From Klenkia marina (lineage in GTDB: Bacteria; Actinomycetota; Actinomycetes; Mycobacteriales; Geodermatophilaceae): a DNA stretch of 64,000 bases. Made by a program: the position numbers and the translations under genes. Shown in pieces: positions 1-9,060 of this stretch. Where the stretch lies: the NCBI RefSeq assembly GCF_900101025.1, contig NZ_FMUH01000001.1, forward strand, positions 372,001-436,000, read 5' to 3'. The first letter of the stretch is position 1; each line of letters opens with the position of its first letter. A model generated the notes under the pieces. That model was not told where the DNA came from. It was given only the letters and a program-made list of their open reading frames with translations, and did no database searches.

Positions 1-38
1 CTCGCCCCGCTTGTTCGCCCGCGAGGACGCCGACCGGC

Positions 39-1835
39 TCACGGTGTGCCCTCGGTGAACCGGGCCAGCTCCTCCTCCACGATCGACTCGTCGAGCTTGG
101 TGAACACCGGCTTCGGGGCGGCCAGCGGCGTCCCGGGGGTGATCGGGACCGACGCCCAGACCGCCTGCCCCGTCTCGTAGTCACCGGTGATCACCGGGTA
201 GGGGCGGCCGTCGTCGAGGTCGGTGACCTCCTCGATGCGCGGCGCGACCGACCAGGTGCCCTCGCCACCGAGGAGCTCGTGCACCTGCTGGGCGGCGTGC
301 GGCAGGAACGGCGACAGCAGACCGTTGCAGTCCTTGATCGCCTGCAGCGCGGTGAACAGCACCGAGTCCCGGCGGGCCGGGTCCTCCTTCAGCTTCCACG
401 GCGCCTGGTCCGAGAGGTACTTGTTCGCCTCGCCGACCACGCGCATGGCCTCGTTGATGGCCGCCTTCTGCCGGTTGCGGCCCAGCAGGTCCCCGACGGT
501 GCCGAAGGCCCCGGACGTCGTCGCCAGCAGGTCGCGGTCGGCGTCGGCGAGGTCGCCGGGCTGCGGCACCGCGCCGACGTTCTTGGCGGCCATCGAGATC
601 GACCGGTTGACCAGGTTGCCCCAGCCGGCGACGAGCTCGTCGTTGTTGCGGCGGCGGAACTCGGCCCAGGTGAAGTCGGTGTCCTGGTTCTCCGGCCCGG
701 CGACCGCGATGAAGTAGCGCAGCGCGTCGGCGTCGTAGCGCTCCAGGAAGTCGCGGACGTAGATGACCACGCGGCGCGAGGAGGAGAACTTCTTGCCCTC
801 CATGGTCAGGAACTCGCTGGAGACCACCTCGGTGGGCAGGTTCAGCGCCCCGTAGGAGCCCGGCGTGCCGCCCTTGTCGCCCGCGCCGTTGTAGCCCAGC
901 AGCTGCGCGGGCCAGATCTCGGCGTGGAAGACGATGTTGTCCTTGCCCATGAAGTAGTAGGCGTCGGCGTCCGGGCTCTGCCACCACTGCCGCCACGCCT
1001 CGGGGTCACCCGACCGGCGGGCCCACTCGATGGACGCCGACAGGTAGCCCACCACGGCGTCGAACCAGACGTAGATGCGCTTGTCGTCGCGCTCGCGCCA
1101 GTCGGGCAGCGGGATGCGGATGCCCCAGTCGATGTCGCGGGTGTAGCTGCGCGGCTTGAGGTCCTCGAGCAGGTTGACGCTGAAGTTCAGGACGTTGGGC
1201 CGCCAGCTCCTCCGCGTGCCCAGCCAGTCGCCCAGCGCCTTCGCGAAGGCGGGCAGGTCGAGGAACCAGTGCTCGCTCTCCACGAACTTCGGGGTCTCAC
1301 CGTTGATCTTGCTGACCGGGTTGACCAGGTCGACCGGGTCGAGCTGGTTTCCGCAGTTGTCGCACTGGTCGCCCCGGGCGCCGTCGTACCCGCAGATCGG
1401 GCAGGTGCCCTCGATGTAGCGGTCGGGCAGCGTGCGCCCGGTCGAGGGGCTGATCGCGCCGAGGGTGGTCTGCGGGAAGACGTAGCCGTTCTTCAGCAGG
1501 CCCAGGAAGATCTCCTGGCTCACCGCGGCGTGGTTGGCCGTCGTGGTGCGGGTGAACAGGTCGTAGCTCAGCCCCAGGCCGGTCAGGTCACCGACGATGA
1601 TCCGGTTGTTCCGGTCGGCGATCTGCTGCGGCGAGACACCCTCGGCGTCGGCGGCCACGGTGATCGGGGTGCCGTGCTCGTCGGTGCCGCTCACCATGAG
1701 CACCTTGTTGCCGGCCATGCGCTGGTACCGGCTGAAGACGTCGGACGGGACACCGAAGCCCGAGACGTGGCCGATGTGCCGGGGGCCGTTGGCGTAGGGC
1801 CAGGCGACCGCGGTCAGGATGTGCCGATCACTCAC
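39..1835 (-). CDS. metG: Methionyl-tRNA synthetase
   Basis: Cytoplasmic class I aminoacyl-tRNA synthetase that charges tRNA-Met and initiator tRNA. The 598-residue product has the HIGH signature as PRHIGH near residue 19, the KMSKS-type loop as KKFSSS in the middle third, and a zinc knuckle of the form CPxCG...CDNCG around residues 143-160 in the connective-peptide insertion. The length is normal for a MetG without the C-terminal dimerisation/tRNA-binding extension. The start is GTG at 1835, preceded six bases upstream by a TAGTCT -10 box, so the mRNA is probably leaderless. It matches metS (Rv1007c) at the end of the conserved mycobacterial gene block that follows. Confidence 0.98.
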   Translation of the reverse strand: MSDRHILTAVAWPYANGPRHIGHVSGFGVPSDVFSRYQRMAGNKVLMVSGTDEHGTPITVAADAEGVSPQQIADRNNRIIVGDLTGLGLSYDLFTRTTTANHAAVSQEIFLGLLKNGYVFPQTTLGAISPSTGRTLPDRYIEGTCPICGYDGARGDQCDNCGNQLDPVDLVNPVSKINGETPKFVESEHWFLDLPAFAKALGDWLGTRRSWRPNVLNFSVNLLEDLKPRSYTRDIDWGIRIPLPDWRERDDKRIYVWFDAVVGYLSASIEWARRSGDPEAWRQWWQSPDADAYYFMGKDNIVFHAEIWPAQLLGYNGAGDKGGTPGSYGALNLPTEVVSSEFLTMEGKKFSSSRRVVIYVRDFLERYDADALRYFIAVAGPENQDTDFTWAEFRRRNNDELVAGWGNLVNRSISMAAKNVGAVPQPGDLADADRDLLATTSGAFGTVGDLLGRNRQKAAINEAMRVVGEANKYLSDQAPWKLKEDPARRDSVLFTALQAIKDCNGLLSPFLPHAAQQVHELLGGEGTWSVAPRIEEVTDLDDGRPYPVITGDYETGQAVWASVPITPGTPLAAPKPVFTKLDESIVEEELARFTEGTP

Positions 1836-1841
1836 GGCACG

Positions 1842-1847
1842 AGACTA
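1842..1847 (-). promoter_or_regulatory. Leaderless -10 box of metG
   Basis: Reads TAGTCT on the minus strand, six bases before the GTG of metG. This fits the actinobacterial TANNNT -10 hexamer of leaderless promoters. No ribosome binding site is visible between it and the start codon. Confidence 0.5.
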
Positions 1848-2477
1848 GTGAGCGCTGTCGACCACGCTCGCGGGTGCGGTGCTGCCCGGCGCCGGGTGCC
1901 CGGTCACCGCGACGGTGGTGAGCACCGCCGCGATGACCGCGAGGGTGACCGCCCGGGCGCGGCGGTGGGCCTGCGGCGGGCGCGGGGCGCGTACCGGGCG
2001 GGGGGTGGTCGCCGTCCACGTGCCGGCCGCCGGGGACGTGCCCAGCAGCAGCTTGACCAGGGGCACGACGGCAGCGGTGACCGCCAGCGCGGTCAGCGGC
2101 AGGGGGCGGCCGGACAGCTCGACCGTCCGCACCCCGTCGACCACCCCGGCGAGGGCGAGCACCGCCAGCAGCGCCAGCTCCCCCACCGCGACCGCCACCA
2201 GCAACCGGTTGCCCGCGCCGTCGACGAGGGACGCACCGCCGGCGGCGGCGACCACCACCCACGCGGCCAGGCCGACCAGGGTGCCCACGACGAGTCCACC
2301 GGGCGGCCGCAGACCGTCGCCCCAGACCGCGTCCAGCGAGGTCAGACCCAGGGCGAGCAGCCCGACCGCCTCGGCGACGGCGAGCGCACCGACGGCCAGC
2401 ACGGCGGCCGGCGGCCGGCGACGCGCGGTCGGGTGCACGGCCGGCACACGCGGCAGCGCGACGGTGGTGCTGGACAA
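1845..2477 (-). CDS. Hypothetical multi-pass membrane protein
   Basis: A 210-residue protein that I do not recognise. It has about four to five hydrophobic segments (around residues 24-47, 61-82, 90-113, 125-145 and 172-192) separated by short Arg/Pro-rich loops, so it should be an integral membrane protein. The start is chosen as TTG at 2477 because a GAGGAG ribosome binding site lies five bases upstream; ATG starts with such a site are absent. It ends ten bases before the metG start and is transcribed in the same direction. No catalytic motif can be seen. Confidence 0.65.
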   Translation of the reverse strand: MSSTTVALPRVPAVHPTARRRPPAAVLAVGALAVAEAVGLLALGLTSLDAVWGDGLRPPGGLVVGTLVGLAAWVVVAAAGGASLVDGAGNRLLVAVAVGELALLAVLALAGVVDGVRTVELSGRPLPLTALAVTAAVVPLVKLLLGTSPAAGTWTATTPRPVRAPRPPQAHRRARAVTLAVIAAVLTTVAVTGHPAPGSTAPASVVDSAH

Positions 2478-2541
2478 CGGGACTCCTCGGCCGGTGACGG
2501 GTGGTCACCGAGGACGTCGTCCGCCCGGGGCCGCAGCCGCA

Positions 2542-2593
2542 GACGACGGCGGGGCCGCCTCACCCCCTCGGGTGAGACGGCCCCGCCGTCGTC
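2542..2593 (-). terminator. Strong hairpin terminator after the APC permease
   Basis: A near-perfect inverted repeat with arms of about 24 bases around a 4-base loop; the left arm begins GACGACGGCGGGGCCG and the right arm mirrors it. It starts 11 bases past the permease stop codon. It lacks a T-run, as is common in high-GC actinobacteria, and separates the permease from the membrane protein downstream. Confidence 0.8.
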
Positions 2594-2603
2594 GTGCTGC
2601 CGG

Positions 2604-4121
2604 TTACTGCTTCGTGGCCGTGCCGTCGCCCGTCTCCACGCTGTGGTCGTGGTCGCCGCCCTTGGCCAGCCGGCTGTGCCGGCGGCCGTACAGGTAGTAC
2701 ACGGCCACGCCGAGGGCCATCCAGACCGCGAACCGGATCCAGGTGTCGGTGGGCAGGTTGAGCATCAGGTAGAAGCTGGCCAGGGCCGCGATGATCGGCA
2801 GCACCGGCATCAGCGGCACCCGGAAGGACCGGGGCAGCTCGGGCCGCTTCTTGCGCAGCACCACCACCCCGATGCTGACCAGCACGAAGGCGAACAGCGT
2901 GCCGATGTTCACCAGCTCGGCCAGGGTGCCCAGCGGGATCAGCCCGGCCATCACCGCGACGACCACACCCGTGATGAGGGTGATCCGGTACGGCGTGCCG
3001 TAGGTGGGGTGCACCTTGGCCAGCGCCGGGGGCAGCAGGTGGTCGCGGCTCATGGCGAACAGCACCCGCGACTGGCCCAGCAGCAGGATCATGACGACGC
3101 TGGTGAGCCCGGCCAGCGCGCCGACCGAGATGATCCCGGAGAAGAACGGCAGGCCGACGCTGGAGAACGCACCGGCCAGCGGAGCCGAGGCGTTGAGCTC
3201 GGTGTAGTTCTGCATGCCGACCACCACGAGGCTGACCAGCACGTACAGGATCGTGCAGACCGCCAGCGAGCCGAAGATGCCGCGCGGGAGGTCCTTGGCC
3301 GGGTTCTTCGTCTCCTCGGCGGCGGTGGCGACGATGTCGAAGCCGATGAAGGCGAAGAACACGATCGCGGCACCGGCGATGACGCCCTCGACGCCGAAGC
3401 TGGCCGGGGAGAAGCCGGTGAGCAGCTGGATGAAGGGCTGGGTGAGGCCGGAGCCACCGCCCTCGGCCGGCTGGGTCGGCGGGATGAACGGCGAGAAGTT
3501 GGCCGCCTTGACGTAGAAGGCACCGACCACGATCACCAGCAGGACGATGGCGACCTTGATGGCCACGATGATCGAGGTGATCCGGGACGACAGCTTGACG
3601 CCGAGGATGAGCACGCCGGTCATCACCAGGGCGATGACCATCGCGGGGATGTTGAAGCGGGCGGTCTCGCCGGCGATGGTCTCGGGCAGCCCGATGCCGA
3701 TGTCGCTGAGCAGCTGGTTCAGGTACCCGGACCAGCCCACGCTGACCGTGGCCGCACCCAGCGCCAGCTCGAGGACGAGGTCCCAGCCGATGATCCAGGC
3801 GAGCAGCTCGCCGAACGTGGCGTAGGAGAACGTGTAGGCCGACCCGGCCACCGGGACCGTGGAGGCGAACTCGGCGTAGCAGAGGGCGGCCAGGCCGCAC
3901 ACGATGCCCGCGATGACGAACGAGATGGCGACGGCGGGGCCGGTGGTGGTCTGCGCGACCTCGCCGGTGAGCACGAAGATGCCGGTGCCGATGATGACGC
4001 CGACGCCGAACACGGTGAGGTCGAGCCCGGAGAGGTTCTTCTTGAGCTGGTGCTCGGGCTCCTCGGTGTCGGCGATGGAGTCCTCGACGCTCTTGACGCG
4101 CCAGCGATCGGTGACGGCCAT
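2604..4121 (-). CDS. APC-family amino acid permease (cationic amino acid transporter type)
   Basis: A 505-residue inner-membrane transporter with about twelve predicted helices, the expected length for the amino acid-polyamine-organocation superfamily. The first helix carries the substrate/Na+-site glycine signature GVGVIIGTGIFVLTG (about residues 38-52), and helix 3 has the usual E-F-A-S-x-x-P-V-A-G-S-A-Y motif. Sequence style is that of the YfnA/CAT group, which imports neutral or cationic amino acids; the exact substrate cannot be read. It has a charged N-terminal tail of about 30 residues. It is divergent from corA, sharing a 136-base promoter region. Confidence 0.93.
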   Translation of the reverse strand: MAVTDRWRVKSVEDSIADTEEPEHQLKKNLSGLDLTVFGVGVIIGTGIFVLTGEVAQTTTGPAVAISFVIAGIVCGLAALCYAEFASTVPVAGSAYTFSYATFGELLAWIIGWDLVLELALGAATVSVGWSGYLNQLLSDIGIGLPETIAGETARFNIPAMVIALVMTGVLILGVKLSSRITSIIVAIKVAIVLLVIVVGAFYVKAANFSPFIPPTQPAEGGGSGLTQPFIQLLTGFSPASFGVEGVIAGAAIVFFAFIGFDIVATAAEETKNPAKDLPRGIFGSLAVCTILYVLVSLVVVGMQNYTELNASAPLAGAFSSVGLPFFSGIISVGALAGLTSVVMILLLGQSRVLFAMSRDHLLPPALAKVHPTYGTPYRITLITGVVVAVMAGLIPLGTLAELVNIGTLFAFVLVSIGVVVLRKKRPELPRSFRVPLMPVLPIIAALASFYLMLNLPTDTWIRFAVWMALGVAVYYLYGRRHSRLAKGGDHDHSVETGDGTATKQ

Positions 4122-4222
4122 GTGCGTTCCCCCTGCCCTGCTTGTTGATCACGTGTGGTGTGCGGAGCGTGCCACGCGTCACCGACAACCGCTCCTCGAC
4201 CGGCCCTCCGCGCCGGCGGGCC

Positions 4223-4228
4223 TACGCT
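4223..4228 (+). promoter_or_regulatory. Putative -10 box of corA
   Basis: TACGCT, 29 bases upstream of the corA ATG, in the divergent region shared with the APC permease. A CGGAGGAGAG ribosome binding site lies between it and the start. No clear -35 hexamer is visible. Confidence 0.35.
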
Positions 4229-4257
4229 CGCCGTCGACCGTGCCGCGGAGGAGAGAC

Positions 4258-5346
4258 ATGACCAGCACCGACCGTCGGCCACCCCAGCCGCGCCCCCGAC
4301 ACGTGCCCGGGCCTGCAGGTGCCCCGCTCCACCCCGCCCCGCAGCGCCCCGACGGCGCGCCCGTCGTGGGCTGCGGGGTGTACGTCGAGGGCCGGCGAGT
4401 GCCCGACGTGCACCCCGACGACGCCCTGCGCACCGCCCGCGAGCGCGACGGCTTCGTCTGGCTCGGGCTGCACGAGCCCACCGACGCCGAGTTCGAGTCG
4501 ATCGCCGAGGAGTACGGGCTGCACCCGCTGGCCGTGGAGGACGCCGTCTACGCCCACCAGCGGCCCAAGCTCGACCGGTACGACGACGGGCTGTTCGTCG
4601 TCCTCAAGACCACCACCTACGTCGACCACGGCGAGCTCACCGCCACCAGCGAGGTCGTCGACACCGGGGAGGTCATGGTCTTCCTCGGCGACCACTTCGT
4701 CATCACGGTGCGGCACGGCGCGCACGGCGGGCTCGCCGAGCTGAGGCGCCGCCTCGAGCAGCAGCCCGACCTGCTCTGCCACGGTCCCTCGGCGGTGCTG
4801 TACGCCGTCGCCGACCTCGTGGTGGACCACTACGTCGAGGTCGCCGCGGCCATGGAGGAGGACGTCGACGAGCTCGAGGCCTCGGTCTTCTCCCCCGACC
4901 GCACCGACGACTCCCAGCGGCTCTACCAGCTCAAGCGCGAGCTGATGCAGCTGCGCCGTGCGGTCACCCCGCTCGACCTCCCGATGCAGGCGCTCACCGA
5001 CCGGCAGGGCGAGATCGTGCCGAAGGAGATGCGCTCCTACTTCCGCGACGTCCAGGACCACGTGATCCGCGTGCGCGACCAGATCGCCGCGCTCGACGAG
5101 CTGCTCGGCTCGATCCTGCAGGCGTCGCTGGCCCGCACCTCGCTGTCGGACAACGAGGACATGCGCAAGATCTCGGCGTGGGCCGGCATCATCGCCGTCC
5201 CCACCGCGATCGCCGGCATCTACGGCATGAACTTCGAGTACATGCCCGAGCTGACGTGGCACCTGGGCTACCCGCTGGTGCTCCTGGTGATGGCACTGGC
5301 CTGCGGCCTGCTCTGGCGGGCCTTCAAGCGCAGCGGCTGGCTGTAG
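4258..5346 (+). CDS. corA: CorA-family magnesium/cobalt transporter
   Basis: Homopentameric inner-membrane channel for Mg2+ (also Co2+/Ni2+). The 362-residue product has the large cytoplasmic N-terminal domain, the long stalk helix, and the diagnostic YGMNFEYMPEL selectivity-filter motif at the end of the first of two C-terminal membrane helices (about residues 320-331), followed by a short positively charged tail (FKRSGW). The N-terminal 35 residues are Pro/Arg-rich and unconserved. The start is ATG at 4258 because it follows GGAGGAG with good spacing; longer in-frame openings run back into the permease promoter. The first palindromic repeat of class P1 follows 24 bases after the stop. Confidence 0.97.
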   Translation: MTSTDRRPPQPRPRHVPGPAGAPLHPAPQRPDGAPVVGCGVYVEGRRVPDVHPDDALRTARERDGFVWLGLHEPTDAEFESIAEEYGLHPLAVEDAVYAHQRPKLDRYDDGLFVVLKTTTYVDHGELTATSEVVDTGEVMVFLGDHFVITVRHGAHGGLAELRRRLEQQPDLLCHGPSAVLYAVADLVVDHYVEVAAAMEEDVDELEASVFSPDRTDDSQRLYQLKRELMQLRRAVTPLDLPMQALTDRQGEIVPKEMRSYFRDVQDHVIRVRDQIAALDELLGSILQASLARTSLSDNEDMRKISAWAGIIAVPTAIAGIYGMNFEYMPELTWHLGYPLVLLVMALACGLLWRAFKRSGWL

Positions 5347-5370
5347 CCACGGCGTCCTCCGCCGGCGGGG

Positions 5371-5432
5371 GGGTATCGGAAGCTCCACCCTGCCGATCCA
5401 CCCCGCGGGACGGGGAGAAGCTTCCGATACGC
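5371..5432. repeat. Palindromic repeat P1, copy a
   Basis: About 60 bases with terminal inverted repeats GTATCGGAAGC and GCTTCCGATAC, enclosing CACCCTGCCGATCC. A second copy with the same termini and inner block lies at 6459-6521, in the same orientation. The two copies bracket the single gene at 5513-6442. Each could fold into a hairpin and act as a terminator, here for corA. Confidence 0.85.
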
Positions 5433-5512
5433 CCGGTTGTGGATGGGGGTGCGCTGTCCACAGATGTGCGACGGCGCATCCATACCTCGTCCAGTCGGGT
5501 CAACCTGCGCGG

Positions 5513-6442
5513 GTGACCGACCACGACTGGCGCGCCCGCATCGATGCTCTGCTCCGCCGACAGCACGGCCTGGCGACGCGGCAGGACCTGCTCGCGGTCG
5601 CGCCGGCGGGCATCGTCGACAACCACATCGCCAGCGGGCGGCTGCAGCGCGTCTTCCCGCACGTCTACACCGCGCGGGGCAACCCCGCTGCCGGGGACCG
5701 CCGCCTGCGCGCAGCGGTGATGTGCGCAGGCGGGCTGGCGGTCCTGAGCCACACCACGGCGCTCGCCGTGCACGGGGTGCGCGACCACGCCGGCCCCGTG
5801 CACGTGACCATCGACGAGACCCGGCGGCGGGCCGGCTCCCGGGACCTCGTCGTGCACCGCCGCGTCGACCTGGCCGATGCGGACCGCTGCACCGTGCGGG
5901 CTCTTCCCGTGACGTCGCTGCCCGACGCCCTGGTCGACGCCTGGCCCCTGCTCCCGCGAGCCGAACGGAGACCGACGCTCGTCCGCGCCGCCCGTGACCA
6001 CCACATCGAGGCCGACGCGCTCCGACGGGCGGCCGCGCGTCGGCCCAACCTGGGTGGCCACCGCGAACTCGTCCTCGCCGTCGACCTCGTGGCCGACGGC
6101 GTGCAGAGCGAGCTCGAGGCCCTCGGCGTCCTGAAGGTCTTCCGGCACCGGTCCCTCCCCCGCAGCCGCGGTCAGCTCGCCTTGGCCTGCCCGGACGGCG
6201 TCACCCGCCACCTGGACCGGGCCTGGGAGGAGGCGATGCTCGCCGTGGAGCTGGACGGCGCGGCCTTCCACACCTCCCCCGCGGATCGGCAGCGCGACCT
6301 GCACCGCGATGCCGTCCTGGCGTCGATGGGCTGGCTGGTGCTGCGGTTCACCTACGCCGAGGTGCTCCGCGACCCCGACGGCGTGCGGGGGAAGGTCCTG
6401 GCCGTGTACCGGACGCGGGTGGCCCAGCTGCAGTCAGCCTGA
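5513..6442 (+). CDS. AbiEi-antitoxin-type N-terminal domain fused to a DUF559/Vsr-like nuclease domain
   Basis: A 309-residue protein of a type common in Actinobacteria. The N-terminal 50 residues resemble the winged helix of AbiEi-type antitoxins (LATRQDLLA...I..G.L.R.FP.VYT). Residues about 230-300 resemble the DUF559/very-short-patch-repair endonuclease fold: the pattern E-L-D-G-x-x-F-H followed by R-x-x-D-x-x-R-D-x-x-L-x-x-x-G-W is visible, with the acidic residues expected of a PD-(D/E)XK-like centre. No AbiEii toxin gene is adjacent. The start is GTG at 5513. Two copies of repeat P1 flank it. Its function is not established; a solitary DNA-binding nuclease or a remnant of a mobile cassette are both possible. 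Confidence 0.75.
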   Translation: MTDHDWRARIDALLRRQHGLATRQDLLAVAPAGIVDNHIASGRLQRVFPHVYTARGNPAAGDRRLRAAVMCAGGLAVLSHTTALAVHGVRDHAGPVHVTIDETRRRAGSRDLVVHRRVDLADADRCTVRALPVTSLPDALVDAWPLLPRAERRPTLVRAARDHHIEADALRRAAARRPNLGGHRELVLAVDLVADGVQSELEALGVLKVFRHRSLPRSRGQLALACPDGVTRHLDRAWEEAMLAVELDGAAFHTSPADRQRDLHRDAVLASMGWLVLRFTYAEVLRDPDGVRGKVLAVYRTRVAQLQSA

Positions 6443-6458
6443 CCCACCTGACCACCCG

Positions 6459-6521
6459 GGGTATCGGAAGCTGCACCCTGCCGATCCGGCCCGTTCACCG
6501 GGGTAGGGCTTCCGATACCCC
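6459..6521. repeat. Palindromic repeat P1, copy b
   Basis: Same termini (GTATCGGAAGC / GCTTCCGATAC) and the same inner CACCCTGCCGATCC as copy a at 5371-5432, with a diverged centre. It lies 16 bases after the stop of the AbiEi/DUF559 gene, between convergent genes, so it may also terminate transcription. A G-rich stretch of about 40 bases follows. Confidence 0.85.
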
Positions 6522-6574
6522 GACGGGGGCGGGGGCGGGGCGGGAGCGGGGGCGCCGCCGGGGGCGGGGCGGGG

Positions 6575-7408
6575 TCAGCCGGGCTTGGCGGCGACGACGG
6601 CGTCGAAGACGGTGCGCTTGGGCAACCCGGTGCGGGTGGCCACCGCGCGGATGGCGTCCTTGCGGGTCTCACCCGCCGCCTCCTCGCGGGCCACCTCGGC
6701 GGCGAGGTCCGCGGCGGTCATCTCGACCGGTCCGGCGGGTGCACCGGCGACGACCAGTGTGATCTCCCCCCGCACCCCCTCGGCGGCCCAGGTGGCCAGC
6801 GACCCGAGGGTGCCGCGCACGACCTCCTCGTGGGTCTTGGTCAGTTCACGGCACACCACGGCGGGCCGGTCCTCGCCCAGTTCGGCCGCGGCGTCGGCGA
6901 GGGCGTCGGCCAGCCGGTGCGGGGACTCGAAGAAGACCATCGTGCGGGGCTCGGCGGCCAGGGCGGCGAACCAGGTGCGGCGCCCCCGGCGGGGCAGGAA
7001 GCCCTCGAAGCAGAACCGGTCGCAGGGCAGCCCGCTGACCGCGAGGGCGGTGGTCACCGCCGACGGCCCGGGCACCGACGTCACCTCGATGCCGGCCTCG
7101 ACCGCCGCCCGCACCAGCGTGTAGCCGGGGTCGCTCACGGAGGGCATGCCGGCGTCGGTCACCAGCAGCACGGTCTGGCCCGCCTCCATCGCCGCCACCA
7201 GGCCCGGCAGCCGGGAGACCTCGACCGTCTCGTGGAAGGTGACGACCCGGCCGGTGAAGGTCACCTCGAGGTCCTGGGCCAGCCGGTGCAGGCGCCGGGT
7301 GTCCTCGCAGGCCAGCACGTCGGCGGTGGCCATCGCCTCGCGCAGCCGGGGGCCCACGTCCCCCGGCCGGCCCAGGGGCGCACCGCCCAGCACCAGTCGT
7401 CCCGTCAC
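6575..7408 (-). CDS. rsmI: 16S rRNA (cytidine(1402)-2'-O)-methyltransferase
   Basis: SAM-dependent tetrapyrrole-methylase-fold enzyme that 2'-O-methylates C1402 in the ribosomal P site. The 277-residue product shows the family signatures LACEDTRRLHRL (about residues 34-45), VTDAGMPSVSDPG (about residues 80-92) and SVPGPSAVTTALAVSG. The first motif, usually GTPIGN, reads GGAPLGRPGD, a tolerated actinobacterial variant. The start is GTG at 7408; earlier in-frame codons lack the family N-terminus. It is divergent from pmt, the same arrangement as Rv1003/Rv1002c in mycobacteria. Confidence 0.95.
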   Translation of the reverse strand: MTGRLVLGGAPLGRPGDVGPRLREAMATADVLACEDTRRLHRLAQDLEVTFTGRVVTFHETVEVSRLPGLVAAMEAGQTVLLVTDAGMPSVSDPGYTLVRAAVEAGIEVTSVPGPSAVTTALAVSGLPCDRFCFEGFLPRRGRRTWFAALAAEPRTMVFFESPHRLADALADAAAELGEDRPAVVCRELTKTHEEVVRGTLGSLATWAAEGVRGEITLVVAGAPAGPVEMTAADLAAEVAREEAAGETRKDAIRAVATRTGLPKRTVFDAVVAAKPG

Positions 7409-7486
7409 ACCACGACACTGCCACGGCCCCCGTGCAGGGGCCCGGTGCGAGCCTGCGAGTGCCGGGGGGCACGGGGGTCCTCTGTC

Positions 7487-7492
7487 TACGCT
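7487..7492 (+). promoter_or_regulatory. Leaderless -10 box of pmt
   Basis: TACGCT lies seven bases before the pmt ATG, which would place the transcription start at the A of the start codon. No Shine-Dalgarno sequence is present. Confidence 0.5.
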
Positions 7493-7499
7493 GACGCCC

Positions 7500-9023
7500 A
7501 TGGCGGTGCTGGCTCCCGAGCGCAGGGACGACGAGGCGCCGCCGGCACCCCGCCGCCGGGCACCGCGGCGCCCGGCCCGCCAGCTCACCCCGCCGCTGCC
7601 CACCGACCGGTGGCTGTCGTGGGTGCTGGCCCTGGCACTGGGCGCGATCACGTTCGTGAGCCGGCTCTGGGACCTCTCCTACCCCTCCGACCTGCTCTTC
7701 GACGAGGCGTACTACCCGCCCGAGGCGAACGAGGTCCTCGAGTGGGGCCACGAGTACAACCGCGGCTACACGTTCATCGTCCACCCGCCGCTGGGCAAGC
7801 TGCTCATCGCCGGGGGCATCAAGGCCTTCGGCTACGACAGCTTCGGGTGGCGCTTCCCCAGCCTGGTCGCGGGCACCGTCGCGGTGGTCGTGCTCACCCG
7901 GCTGGCCCGCCGGCTCACCGGGTCCACCCTGCTGGGGCTGGTCGCCGGGCTGCTGATGGCGCTCGACGGCTTCGCCTTCACGGTGGGCCGCATCGGCCTG
8001 CTCGACGTCTTCCTGCAGATGTTCGTCATCTGCGCGGTGGCCTGCCTGGTGGTCGACCGCGACCGGGTGCGCGCCCGGGTGCGGGCGCACGCCGACGCCG
8101 CGGCCGGGTTCGCGCTCGGGCCGCGGGGCTGGCGCCTGGCCGCCGGTGTGCTGTTCGGCTGCGCCGCGGCGGTGAAGTGGTCCGGGGTGTACTTCCTGGC
8201 GTTCTTCGCCGTCCTCAGCCTGTTCTGGGAGCGTGCCGCCTGGCGCGAGGCGGGCGTCCCGAGCCCCACCCGCACGACCCTGCGCCGCGGGCTGCCCGGT
8301 GCGGTCTGGGCGCTGGGGCTGCTGCCCGTGCTGACCTACCTGGCCACCTTCACCGGGTGGTTCCGCGGCGAGAACGCGCAGGGCAGGCACTGGGCCGACC
8401 AGAACCCCGACACCGACTGGCCGTGGATCCCCGGCCCGCTGCGCTCGCTGTGGCACATGCACGGCGAGTGGCTCACCTTCCACAACGGCCTGTCCACGCC
8501 GCACCCGTGGGAGTCCGGCCCGTGGTCGTGGCTGGTCGACGGGCGCCCGATCCTGCTGTGGAACCCGCAGGGCCTCACCGACGCCGACGGCGGGCAGGTC
8601 GTCCGCTACATCCTCATGGTCGGCACGCCCACGCTCTGGTTCGCCTTCGCCCCGGCCATGCTCTGGTTGCTGTGGCGCATCGTCGCCCGCCGCGACCCGG
8701 CGGCCCTCACCGTCGCCGTCGGCATCGCCGCGGGGTGGCTGACCTGGTTCGTCAACCTCGAGCGCACCATGTTCATCTTCTACATGGCACCGGTGCTGCC
8801 CTTCTTCGTGCTGGCCGTGACGCTGGCGCTGCAGGACGTCATGGGCCGGCAGCGGGGCCCCGACCGCGACCCGCCGCTGCGCCGCCAGCTCGGCCTGGGC
8901 GCGGTGGCCTTCTACCTGGCCGTGGTCGCCATGACGTTCGTCTTCTTCTACCCGGTGCTCACCGGCCAGCCCCTCTCCTACGACGAGTGGGTGCAGCGCA
9001 TGTGGTTCCCGTCCTGGTTCTGA
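7500..9023 (+). CDS. pmt: Dolichyl/polyprenyl-phosphate-mannose--protein O-mannosyltransferase (GT39)
   Basis: Multi-spanning membrane glycosyltransferase that moves mannose from polyprenyl-phosphate-mannose to Ser/Thr of secreted proteins. The 507-residue product has the catalytic acidic pair in the first extracytoplasmic loop (LLFDEAYYPPEA, about residues 61-72), the conserved HPPLGKLLIA segment (about residues 99-108), the GRIGLLDVFLQMF helix, and the C-terminal hydrophobic block ending in YDEWVQRMWFPSWF, typical of actinobacterial Pmt (Rv1002c type). An Arg/Pro-rich cytoplasmic tail of about 35 residues precedes the first helix. The start at ATG 7500 is supported by the leaderless -10 box and by divergence from rsmI. 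Confidence 0.95.
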   Translation: MAVLAPERRDDEAPPAPRRRAPRRPARQLTPPLPTDRWLSWVLALALGAITFVSRLWDLSYPSDLLFDEAYYPPEANEVLEWGHEYNRGYTFIVHPPLGKLLIAGGIKAFGYDSFGWRFPSLVAGTVAVVVLTRLARRLTGSTLLGLVAGLLMALDGFAFTVGRIGLLDVFLQMFVICAVACLVVDRDRVRARVRAHADAAAGFALGPRGWRLAAGVLFGCAAAVKWSGVYFLAFFAVLSLFWERAAWREAGVPSPTRTTLRRGLPGAVWALGLLPVLTYLATFTGWFRGENAQGRHWADQNPDTDWPWIPGPLRSLWHMHGEWLTFHNGLSTPHPWESGPWSWLVDGRPILLWNPQGLTDADGGQVVRYILMVGTPTLWFAFAPAMLWLLWRIVARRDPAALTVAVGIAAGWLTWFVNLERTMFIFYMAPVLPFFVLAVTLALQDVMGRQRGPDRDPPLRRQLGLGAVAFYLAVVAMTFVFFYPVLTGQPLSYDEWVQRMWFPSWF

Positions 9024-9038
9024 GGTTGCCCGTTCCAT

Positions 9039-9055
9039 AGTTGCGTTGTACAACT
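9039..9055 (+). promoter_or_regulatory. Probable MarR operator
   Basis: The sequence AGTTG-N7-CAACT contains a perfect GTTGTACAAC palindrome at 9045-9054. It ends six bases before the GTG of the MarR gene, where an autoregulating repressor would bind. It probably also controls the downstream MFS gene. Confidence 0.55.
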
Positions 9056-9060
9056 GACGT

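Noticed and set aside
1-38. A gene end at the left edge of the window
   Set aside because: Only 38 bases remain after the metG stop and no frame there can be supported.
1842-2480. A riboswitch or T-box before metG
   Set aside because: The -10 box is six bases from the start codon, so there is no leader to hold such an element.
279-4148. A very long open frame (over 1,200 codons) on the plus strand across metG and the APC permease
   Set aside because: It is antisense to two certain genes, is made of His/Arg/Gly/Val-rich low-complexity sequence, and has no domain. Long shadow frames are usual at this GC content.
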